In this document: piece after piece, positions 42,130 through 51,800 of the stretch
Numbering within the stretch: position 1 is the first letter of the stretch
Layout: each line of letters opens with the position of its first letter
Source of the DNA: Neocallimastix lanati (nom. inval.)
Lineage: Eukaryota > Neocallimastigomycota > Neocallimastigomycetes > Neocallimastigales > Neocallimastigaceae
Reading direction: 5' to 3'
Assembly (NCBI GenBank): GCA_016946835.1
Contig: JACVTC010000005.1
Coordinates: 407,501-471,500, forward strand
Length of the DNA: 64,000 nucleotides
Program-made: the position numbers and the translations under genes
The notes under the pieces: model-generated
Seen by the model: only the letters and a program-made list of their open reading frames with translations
Databases searched by the model: none
What the model was told of the DNA's origin: nothing

Positions 42130-42889
42130 ATTGCTAAGGATTGATACCAAATTGAATTTCATTATTTTAGTTGTGCGAGTGGAAGTTTCAAGATTTCTTA
42201 ATAATAGTAACCCTACCTTTTATCTTTTAAATCAAGAGTTACCTAAAACGAATTGCTATACCTACCTAGGTGTACCGTTTTCAAATGATTTAGAACTGAA
42301 ACCAATTATATATACAATGAATAATAAAATTAGAAAAGCATTTTGTTCTATAAAAGGATTTCTTAAGCATCCTTGTATTCCTATCCTTATGAAAGAATGT
42401 TATTTTCAGCTATAGTAATTGGACAAGTTTCATATTATTCACCTCTACTTGGATCTAACAAAGAAAGAACGAGAAGTACACAGACACTAGTTAATTCAGG
42501 ATTATACTGGATTGAAGGATTTTCTAAAGGAATAACTTTACATCCCTTTATTGTGTTTCTAAAGAACTTAACATTCCTCCTCTTTCGGTGAAATGTACGA
42601 TTGCTCAGGTAAGGTGTTTTAAAAAATAGAAAAACTCGAAATGTATTATTTCTGATTTAGTTAGAGATATATCTCTTTGTAGACGTCATGCATTGGATAA
42701 AGAAAATAAAATTTTAGCAGACAAATTAGATAAGTTTCCATCAAAAAAAGCAATTAAAAACTTTTACTGGGATAGAGATATGGCAAGAAAATCAATCAAA
42801 GCTAAGGCTTATAAGAAAAATAAGTTTGAGAAAACTAGAGACTACCTTAAGCTCAACTTCAAGTATCCTGAATTTAGTATTGGCTTCCC
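42130..42889 (+). mobile_element. LINE fragment C1: post-RT region
   Basis: Translation pieces: LRIDTKLNFIIL, LPKTNCYTYLGVPFSND (the YLG block that follows the reverse transcriptase core in many LINEs), IRKAFCSIKGFLKHPCIP, GLYWIEGFSKGITLH, a basic segment, and FEKTRDYLKLNFKYPEFSIG. The last part corresponds to FEKTSDFIKLCYEYPDLSYG in fragment B. Frame changes and stops (for example after ECYFQL and LLFR) mark decay. It is broken off at about 42889, where a region belonging upstream of the RT begins. Confidence 0.6.
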
Positions 42890-43565
42890 AATCCAAGGCA
42901 ATAAGAATGAGAAATTAACAAAGATATTAGCGATGTAGAAATTAGAGAAGCAATCTCATTAACCCCTAACTTTAAAGCTTGTGGTCCTGATGCAATTCAA
43001 ATGAAATTCTTCAAAGCCTCGATTCCTGATAAAGATGATTCAGAAGAATCTAATCAAAATAATAGTAATATTTCGTCTGGTTTTAAATGTCTTAAAACCT
43101 TAATCTATCGTATTTGGAATGATGATTTTCTAAAATCATAGAATAATGCATCGATAGTTTCTACTCATAAAAAAGGTGATTCATCAAATTGTAATTACTA
43201 CTGTGGCATCTCTCTTATCAATAATGAATTAAAAATTGTGGCAAAAATCATCACTAATAGAATCTTTAAATATGGAATTGATAAAGGATTTATAAAACCA
43301 GAACAATGTGGATTTTATAACCCGAAAAGAGTGTATAGGTCTTTACACTTCATTAAGAATTATATATCAGAGAAGAAAATTTGAAAATAAAAGATACTTA
43401 CCTTGCTTTTTTTGGACTTTAAAAAGAAGTATGACTCGATTCCCATATATAATGCTAAGTGCCATTTATTTATTGGAAAATTATACTTATCTTCCAAGAC
43501 TTGTGTAAGGGTTGATGGACAATTATCGGAATCATTTAATATTAAGAAAGGTGTTCGTCAAAGAG
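42890..43565 (+). mobile_element. LINE fragment C2: reverse transcriptase N-terminal half
   Basis: Reads NKNEKLTKDISDVEIREAIS, LTPNFKACGPDAIQMKFF, then the RT blocks THKKGDSSNCNYYCGISL, KPEQCGF, LDFKKKYDSIP and LYLSSKTCVRVDGQL followed by IKKGVRQ. These match the K-K-G-D, Y-R-G-I-S-L, P-E-Q-x-G-F, D-x-x-K-A-Y-D-S and G-V-R-Q-G blocks of LINE reverse transcriptases. YCGISL for YRGISL, FKKKYD for FKKAYD, plus stops and frame changes show a dead copy. It ends exactly at the GVRQ block, where an inverted fragment starts. Confidence 0.7.
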
Positions 43566-43745
43566 TAACTCAATAGAGCTACAAACGATTGTTATTTTGT
43601 TAGTGAGGTAATCCGTGAAGCTAACTCTATAGGGAGCATTAGACTCAAAATTCTTTAATACAAGTTCTTTTAAATATTTCTGTTTCCTTGTATCGAATTG
43701 TATCACATCTAAAGCTAAAGTTCCGCCAAGAAGAAACATAAAAAT
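43566..43745 (-). mobile_element. LINE fragment D: inverted C-terminal piece
   Basis: A 65-residue minus-strand open piece, MFLLGGTLALDVIQFDTRKQ and onward to SNAPYRVSFTDYLTNKI. It resembles the FLLGG... (S)(D/K)TPF... C-terminal domain of fragments A and B, but in the opposite direction. The match is weak beyond the FLLGG block. Confidence 0.4.
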
Positions 43746-43932
43746 ATATTATTAATTTGTTTTTTCATAATCTAAAATAGATAAATAAGAAGAGAATAAA
43801 GGTAATGCAAAATAAATTGGTCATTGAGGTAACTTATTGATTTCATCAAGCGATTTTTAAAAAAAAAAGCTAACTTTATTTAATAATAATATTAATAATA
43901 AAAAAAATACATGAATCAAAAATTGTGAATTC

Positions 43933-44004
43933 TGGAGATATCGGGGATCGAACCCGAGGCTTCTTGCATGCAAAGCAAGCACTCTACCACTGAGTTATAT
44001 CCCC
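43933..44004 (-). tRNA. tRNA-Ala (anticodon UGC)
   Basis: The 72-nt minus-strand gene folds into a full cloverleaf. The acceptor stem is GGGGATA/TATCTCC with discriminator A. The D arm is AACTCAGTGGTAGAGT. The anticodon stem CTTGC/GCAAG has loop TTTGCAT, so the anticodon is TGC (complement at 970-972 of the 43 kb block). The T arm is CTCGGGTTCGATCCCCGA. No intron and no encoded CCA. The internal A box (TAACTCAGTGGTAG) and B box (GGTTCGATCCC) are present for polymerase III. It decodes GCA and related Ala codons. Confidence 0.97.
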
Positions 44005-44569
44005 AGTCATTGCAAAAATTGATGCAGTATTTAAATAAAAAGAGAATATTATCAAGAAATAAAATTAAATATAATAAATAATTAGTTAAATTATATATGT
44101 ATATTATAATAATAAATAGTAATATAAAAATTATTAAATTTATTTAATTAGTTAATAGCCAATAGGATTTAATTTATAGTAAATTAGAAATTAGAAATAT
44201 AAAAGAAAAATTATTATAATTCTTTAAAGAGAAGGGAGGTTTTTTTATTTAAAAAAAAAATAGAGATAAAATTGGTTAAAATAAATATATTTGGGGAATA
44301 TATTTATTTATCAAAAATTTTAATAGTAATAAGTTAGTTAGAAATAAATAATTAATAAGATCTTTAATAACATTTTATTATAAAATTTGTATTACGACAT
44401 AAATAATTTAAATAAATAAATAAAACGACAAAACTATAATTTTTTTATATTTTGTTTTAATATTAACGTGTATTGTAATTATATATTTTTATATTAGAAT
44501 ATATTTTTATTTAATACAATCTTGCTAACCACAAAAACATTGATACTTATAGAAATAACGTATCAAAAT
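44005..44569. other. AT-rich spacer between the tRNA and LTR element 1
   Basis: No gene. At 44541-44565 the sequence TGATAC...GTATCA looks like the two ends of an LTR brought together, directly before element 1; it may be a relic or simply a favoured target site. Confidence 0.6.
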
Positions 44570-45037
44570 TGATACGTGACCACTATAAAAATGGTATTTA
44601 GGTAGATTCTTTAGGTTAAAGAAATACTTAAATATTATTGGTCAATAATAATTTTAGAATAATATATATAATTTTAGAATAATAATTATTAAACGGAGAA
44701 TTCTTTTATTTATAAGTTTATACTTATTATAAATTAATTCACATAAATAGCTATTTTTATATTTTATTTTAGTATAGTTAAAAGAGATATTATATATATT
44801 TGAGATAATTAATTATAATATTTATATAAAAGAGTAATAATAATAATAATTGATGTAATAATTAATAATTAATAATAAATAAAGAGAACATTAAAAAGAT
44901 ATATTTATTACTTTATTTTGTATTATTGTATGTGTTATTTCTATTTAATATTAGAATATATTATTTTGTCATAATTCCTTATTGTCATTGCCCATAAATA
45001 AATATTAATTTAGATACATAAATAAAATATCGTATCA
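44570..45037 (+). repeat. 5' LTR of element 1
   Basis: 468 bp, starts TGATACGTGACC and ends CGTATCA; same length and, by eye, the same sequence as 47013-47480. It would carry the element's own promoter and RNA start. Confidence 0.9.
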
Positions 45038-45261
45038 AATTTGGTGGAGAATCCGGGCGTGACAATAGCAAAATAATATGAAAATAATATTAATAAAATA
45101 ATACGTCTATATAATAAATATTATTTAGTATGTATATAAAAAGAATTTAATTAGTTTAAATTAGTTACTAATAATTATAATAGTAATAGTTATAATAATA
45201 TTAAATTGAAATAGAAAATTATAATAAAAAAATATATAAGAATAAATAAAATTTTTTAAAG

Positions 45262-46707
45262 ATGAATGTTTTTAAGATATTAAGTACGTTACCATTATTA
45301 GAAAATTATAATAATGATATCAATGAATGGATAGAAGAATTAACTGAGTTATTTGAATTATGGAATATAAAAGAACAAGAAAGAAGATTTATTTTATGTA
45401 AAGAATGTGTAAATAAAGAAATTAGGTATGTTCTTGATGAATTAAAGGAAAAAAATAATCAGGTTCCTAGCTTAAAAGAAATAAAAATAGCCTTAGAAGA
45501 ATATCTAGAAATAACATCAAGTGTAAAATATTGGAACTTAATTAATTTAAAAATTAATTCAAATGAATCAATTAGTAATTTTAATTATAAATACTTAAGA
45601 AAATATAATGATATTGATAGTAATATAAAGAAATTAATTACTGTTAATAATTATGTTAATTCAATCAGGTCCAGAATATATCCTTGTTTAAGAATATTAG
45701 AAGAAGAAATCGAAGATATAAAAGAAGCTATCAAATATGCAGAAAAAGTTGAAAGAATTGAAAAGAAATTAAATTTAAATTTAAATAATATTTATAAGAA
45801 TAATAATCAAAAATGGAATAATAATAATTGCAAAATGAATAAATTAAATAGCAATAAAAACAATAAGAATAATAAAATTATGTGCTTTAGATGCTATGAG
45901 TTAGGTCATAAAGCAATTAATTGTAGACACTCGTTTAAAGAATTAGCGGAATTAGAAAGAACTGGAATTTTGGAAATAAATAAAAGAAGAAATTTTATAC
46001 CTGGAAACCATAATAATTATAATTATAAATTTAATTCATATGATAGAAATAAAAACTATATTAATTATTATCGTAGAAATTATAATTTAAATAGTAATAT
46101 TGCTGAAAATCATCATAACATGATTAGTTTTGGTAAAAAGCATAATGGAAATAGAGAAATTTATAGAAATAATTATAATTTAAATAATAATTTTGGTAAT
46201 AATAATTATAATAATTTAAATAATTATCTAAATAAAAGTAATTATGATTTAAATAAAAATTTTGGTACCAATAACAATAACAGTAGTTTAAATGAGAATA
46301 TGAATACAAAAAAAAATAGAATATACAATAATCATGGTATAAATTATAATATGCAAGGAAATAAAGATGTAAATATTGGAAATGAAATTAATTTCAACAA
46401 TAATTTAAATAATAATTGTGTAGAAAATACGTTTAATTCAAATATAGATAATACTCAAGATAATATAATTGGAAATAATATAAATAAAAACAATAATGGA
46501 TATAGTAGAAACATAAATTCAGTAGGAAATAATAGTGGTTTTAATAATAACAATACTAATAACAATGATAATTATACAAATAACGAAAATAAAAATGTTA
46601 ATAATATTAACGAAATGAATTATAATAAAAACAATAATAACAATAACAATAACAATAACAATAATAATAATAAAAATAATAATAATAGAAATAAAAAAAA
46701 TAAATAA
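45262..46707 (+). CDS. Gag of LTR element 1 with long Asn-rich tail
   Basis: 481 residues. Residues 1-180 are a helical capsid-like region with blocks shared with element 3 Gag (LKEIKIALEEYLEITSS, NESISNFNYKYLRKYN). A CCHC zinc knuckle CFRCYELGHKAINC (about residues 211-224) binds RNA and is followed by SFKELAELERTGI, nearly the same as in element 3. After this comes about 240 residues dominated by Asn with Tyr, Lys and Gly, ending in an Asn run. The tail is far longer than the part after the knuckle in the other two elements and sits where pol would begin. Confidence 0.85.
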   Translation: MNVFKILSTLPLLENYNNDINEWIEELTELFELWNIKEQERRFILCKECVNKEIRYVLDELKEKNNQVPSLKEIKIALEEYLEITSSVKYWNLINLKINSNESISNFNYKYLRKYNDIDSNIKKLITVNNYVNSIRSRIYPCLRILEEEIEDIKEAIKYAEKVERIEKKLNLNLNNIYKNNNQKWNNNNCKMNKLNSNKNNKNNKIMCFRCYELGHKAINCRHSFKELAELERTGILEINKRRNFIPGNHNNYNYKFNSYDRNKNYINYYRRNYNLNSNIAENHHNMISFGKKHNGNREIYRNNYNLNNNFGNNNYNNLNNYLNKSNYDLNKNFGTNNNNSSLNENMNTKKNRIYNNHGINYNMQGNKDVNIGNEINFNNNLNNNCVENTFNSNIDNTQDNIIGNNINKNNNGYSRNINSVGNNSGFNNNNTNNNDNYTNNENKNVNNINEMNYNKNNNNNNNNNNNNNNKNNNNRNKKNK

Positions 46708-46837
46708 ATAATTTAATTATGATGAAGTATTAATAAATAAATAATTATATATATAACAATAATTTAAATTAAATTAATTCGAAATTTCAAGATTTCGAAT
46801 TTCAAAAATTATAATAATCATTAATTCAAAAATTTAA

Positions 46838-46879
<42 letters not shown>

Positions 46880-46899
46880 CCAATAATAAATTTTAATAA

Positions 46900-46943
<44 letters not shown>

Positions 46944-46972
46944 AAAAAAAAAATTTTATTATATGGTTATAG

Positions 46973-46993
46973 AGACTTCAGGGGACGAAGTCT
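46973..46993 (+). promoter_or_regulatory. Stem-loop ahead of the polypurine tract, element 1
   Basis: AGACTTC pairs with GAAGTCT around the loop AGGGGAC, 19 nt before the 3' LTR. The same hairpin is found at the same place in elements 2 and 3. In those it overlaps the end of pol; here no pol is present. Confidence 0.6.
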
Positions 46994-47012
46994 AATTTAA
47001 GTGGGGGCGTCT

Positions 47013-47480
47013 TGATACGTGACCACTATAAAAATGGTATTTAGGTAGATTCTTTAGGTTAAAGAAATACTTAAATATTATTGGTCAATAATAATTTTAG
47101 AATAATATATATAATTTTAGAATAATAATTATTAAACGGAGAATTCTTTTATTTATAAGTTTATACTTATTATAAATTAATTCACATAAATAGCTATTTT
47201 TATATTTTATTTTAGTATAGTTAAAAGAGATATTATATATATTTGAGATAATTAATTATAATATTTATATAAAAGAGTAATAATAATAATAATTGATGTA
47301 ATAATTAATAATTAATAATAAATAAAGAGAACATTAAAAAGATATATTTATTACTTTATTTTGTATTATTGTATGTGTTATTTCTATTTAATATTAGAAT
47401 ATATTATTTTGTCATAATTCCTTATTGTCATTGCCCATAAATAAATATTAATTTAGATACATAAATAAAATATCGTATCA
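47013..47480 (+). repeat. 3' LTR of element 1
   Basis: 468 bp copy of 44570-45037, preceded by the purine-rich GTGGGGGCGTCT and followed by the AAAT duplication. Confidence 0.9.
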
Positions 47481-48123
47481 AAATTTAATAAGTTTAAGGT
47501 ATTATTTATTTTATTTTCTTAAACTTATTTTATATCGTTTTACCTTGTTTTATTTTAACAAGTTTTACCGATATTTAATATTTAAATTTACTTAATTATT
47601 TTAAAAAAAATGTTTTATTAAAAATTTATATAATATTTAATCTATATATTAAATATTATAATTCTTTTTATAAATAATTAAAATAGTTAAATACTATAAT
47701 ATAAATAATATAGTTTATAACTTTATATATTTGTTATAATAATAATTTTTATTTAATATTTTTATAGTTGATTATACAACGTTGAGAAATATTTTTAATT
47801 GTTAAAATTCATTATTTTTCTAAATAAATTCTCTTAATAAATTTCATAATTATTTTATAAATTAATTTCTAAAGAACTAATTATTCCATATAAAAAAATT
47901 TTATATTTATATTATTATTATAGTTGGTGTAACTATATTTTCCAATCAAATGTATATAAATATTATTATTAAATAATATTATTATAATAATAAAAATTAT
48001 TATAATTATTTAATATTATGAACAAGATTATTATTAAGTTATTACTATTTAATTATTTTAATATTTAAAATATTATAAAATCTTTTACTATTTCTTAATA
48101 TATATTATTATTATTTATCAAAT
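47481..48123. other. AT-rich spacer between elements 1 and 2
   Basis: No gene. A perfect 12-bp inverted repeat is present: AATAAGTTTAAG at 47487-47498 with CTTAAACTTATT at 47518-47529. The last bases (TTTATCAAAT) are the left half of a palindromic insertion target. Confidence 0.7.
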
Positions 48124-48874
48124 TGATAAATTTTAGAAATTATCTTAATTTTAATATAGAATTAAAAAGTGATAATTTCAATTTATTTTAATAATAACTG
48201 TATAAGTTATTTATGAATTAAAAATGTTTTATTAAAAATAACACTAAAAATTTGGTTTATTAGAACACTTGTTTTCTAATATTTTATTTTATAAATCTTT
48301 TATTAAAATTTATTAAACATTACAAAATTTAAAGTGATTATTAAAATTATAAAATTAATTAATAATAATAATAATAATAATATTTACATGAAATATTTAC
48401 AAGTATTTATATTTTTCTTTAAAATTAAACTATTTATAATTTATAAATAAAAAGAATAATTAAATAAAATAAAAGTAATAAAATTAATAATAAAATAAAT
48501 ATTTAATAATAAAATAAATAAATTTGTTTATTATAAAAATAATTAAAAATATTTTGTTATTTAAATTAATAAATTTTGTTATTATAAAATTATTATTTAA
48601 TTATAAAATTAATTATAAAAATTATTATAAAACTAATTATTAAAACTAATTATTTTATTTTAAATTTAATCTTAATATTTTTATTTTGAAAAATATATAA
48701 TATTTCTTTCATATCTGAGTATTAATGTAATTTTTAAGTGTAATTTATTTGTTTTAATTAATTAATTAATTAATTTTTTTTTTATTTTATTAAATTATTA
48801 TTAAACTTGGCTAAGGTTAGTTTTGATTTTATGTATAATAAATTTTCAAGATTTATTAATTTTGTTATTTATCA
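48124..48874 (-). repeat. 3' LTR of element 2
   Basis: 751 bp. On the minus strand it follows the end of pol and the purine-rich CCGCCGAGGAAT. Same length and apparently the same sequence as 54510-55260. Confidence 0.9.
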
Positions 48875-48886
48875 ATTCCTCGGCGG

Positions 48887-51800
48887 TTAAGATTGAACTT
48901 CGTCCCTTGAAGTTAATTCTTTTTCTGGAATGATATAAGGAAAAACATTTTTAATATGTACATTTCGATCAAGAAGTTTTCCTGTTTGAGGATCTTCGAG
49001 GACAACTGTATTGAATTTTTGTTTGTTAAATACTTTATATGGTCCATAAAAGTAAGGATTTAACTTACTTCTTCCAATTAATCTTATCATCACATAATCT
49101 CCGGGTTTATAATTTTTCTTTAGTGATTTCGATAGTCCAATGCGATGTTCCCAATATTGATTTGCGTAATCCGAATATTCTGTTGCTTGTTTCACCCAAT
49201 TCTGATGTCTAAGGAATCTTCTAAAAATATATTCTTCATCTGTTTCATTTGGATCTTTGTAAATATCTGGAAACATTACTTCTAATGGCCAGGTGTCTTT
49301 TCTCCCATAAAGTAGTTCAAAGCTGCTAAATTTTGTTTTGGAATTTTTTGTTGTTCTAAGAGCCCAAAGGGCGGATGGTAAATATTCATCCCATTCACTT
49401 TCGTTTTCAACTAAGAGTCTTAGAATTTTCTCTACTTCTCTATTACGGTTTTCAATCATACCATTTGATTCTGGATGATGTGGAGATACAAAGTGCACCC
49501 ATGACCCATAAAGATCGATCATCATTTTAGTAATATCTGATGCGAACGAACTTCCATTATCTGTAACAATTATTTCTGGAGGACCATGTCTTGATATAAC
49601 TTCAGTTAAAAATTTTATAACTTCTTCAGTCTTTGTGTTTGGAATGGCTTTAGCTTCAACCCATTTTGTGAAGTAGTCAACCAATGTAATAATATACATA
49701 TTTCCATTTTTAGTAATTGGAAGAGGACCAATCGTATCAAGTCCAATACGAGTAAATGGTTGTTCAACTGGTGTTACATTATCTGCAGTGTTTTTCGGGA
49801 TTGGTTTTGGTCTACAAAGTTGACATTTTCTGCAAGATTTGATCCACATCCTAACGTCATTCCAAATGCCGGGCCAATAATATGAATTTAGTATTCTGTT
49901 TACAGTTTTTTCGGCTCCTTCATGTCCTACAGAATGAGCACGATTAATTATATCCTTTTTGTCTTCATCACGGTAGATAACTTTTAAATAAGTATCATCT
50001 TTCTTATAATATAAGGTGTTATCAACAACTTGATAATTCTTAGTGAAGTATTTGATTATTCCTTCTGGTAGGTTTAAATCTTTTGGATTAAGATCAGCTA
50101 AAATTGTATTAATGCATTTTATAATATCTTCGCTGTCTTTTGAAGGTAGTCTTGAAAGAGCGTCTGCGAAAACATTTTTCTTTCCTTTTTCATATTTTAG
50201 TTCAATTTTATATTTGTTAAATTCTTCTATCCAACGCATGAGTCTTCCTTTATTTGGAATAGTATTTTTATAAAATCCTAAGAGTGGTTTATGATCCGTA
50301 ATGAATATAGTTGGTTTCTTGTTACTAATTAAGTACTGACGGAATTTTTGGATTGCGTAATTAATAGCCAAACCTTCAAGATCAGTTACAGAGTAATTTC
50401 TTTCTGGAGGTGATAAAGTACGACTTACACAACAAATTGGGTGTTCCAATTTGTCTTCCTCCACCTGTAAGAGGACAGCACCGATACCTTGAGTAGAGGC
50501 GTCTGTTCTAACAATAAATTCTTTATCAAAGTCAGGATAACATAATATAGGGTCAGACAATAAACAGTGACGTATGTCTTCAAAAGCTTCATTACGATCA
50601 GAAGTCCATATATATGGTTGATTTTTCTTAAGTAGTTTAAAAAGAGAGTCAGCTCTTATAGAGAAATTTTGTATAAATTTTCTGTAATAACTAGCAAGAC
50701 CAAGGAAGGACCTGAGCTCATTAACATTTTTGGGAGCTTCCCAAAGGGCTATACTTTGAACTTTAGAAGGAACAGTTTTTAAACCATTAGGGGTAAGAAC
50801 ATGACCTAAGACTTCAATTGATTCTTGGAAAAATTTGCATTTTTGAAGATTGAGGGAGAGATTATACTTGGAGAATATTTCAAATACTTGTTTTAAATGT
50901 TCAAGATGTTCTTCAATAGAAGTAGAATATACAACTATGTCATCGATGTAAACGAATAAGCATTTACCAATGAGGGGTAAAAGGATTCTGTTCATCTCCC
51001 TTTGAAAGGTAGCGGGAGCATTAGTTAAACCGAAAGGCATAACAACAAAATTATAGTTTCCAAATTTTGTTGTGAAAGAAGTTTTTTCGATATCTCTGGG
51101 ATTCATTGGGATTTGGTGATAACCCGAATATAAGTCAAGGGCTGAAAATATTTTAGCACCTCTAACTGAAGAGACAAGTTCATCGATGAAAGGAAGTGCA
51201 TATGAATCTTTAATAGTGATTTCATTAAGCCTTCTGTAATCTATACATAGTCTCCATTTCCCATTTTTCTTTCTGACTAATAAAACAGGAAATGACCAAG
51301 GGGAATGCGAGGGAATAATTAAGCCTTTATTAAGTAAGGATATAATTTCTTCTTTTAGAATATCAGAATGCTCTTTTGATAATTTATAAGGTTTTAGCTT
51401 AATAGGTTTTTCAGTAGTAGTAATTATTGAATGTGGTTCAAGGTTAGCAGTTGTTAGCTGACTTAGTGATGTTGCCATACAATTTTTGTATTGATTAATA
51501 AGACTTTCAAATTTTGATTTAACTTTATCTGGAACAGAATTGAGAATTTCGTTTAAGGTAGAGTTAAATTCACGAATTTCTTCATCTTCTTTAGATACAT
51601 AAATAGCATTCATTAAGGGAATATTATTTGTATTATTTGAGTTAATTATCTGGATTATCTTTTTAAGACCTTTTCTTGTTTTCTGATATATGAAATCATC
51701 ATCTGGATCAATAAGTAATCTATATTTCTTTTGGATACTTCTTCCAAAAATAATATCAAAGTATGGATTATCTTGATTTATAATATAAAATTTTTCATAA

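Larger units (their letters stand above)
44570..47480 (+). mobile_element. LTR element 1: gag-only (non-autonomous) Ty3/gypsy-type retrotransposon
   Basis: Two 468-bp LTRs that look identical by eye bound a 1.97-kb interior holding a gag frame and no pol. Termini are TGATACG...CGTATCA, flanked by a 4-bp AAAT duplication (44566-44569 and 47481-47484). A candidate primer-binding site (TGGTGGAGAATCCGGGCGT) starts at 45042, and a purine tract (GTGGGGGCG) precedes the 3' LTR. The gag is a distant relative of that of element 3, and the segment before the 3' LTR also matches element 3. It probably depended on another element's pol. The matching LTRs indicate a young insertion. Confidence 0.85.

Noticed and set aside
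42890-43745. A single 5'-inverted LINE made by twin priming
   Set aside because: The order is a sense 5' piece followed by an inverted 3' piece, which is not what twin priming produces.
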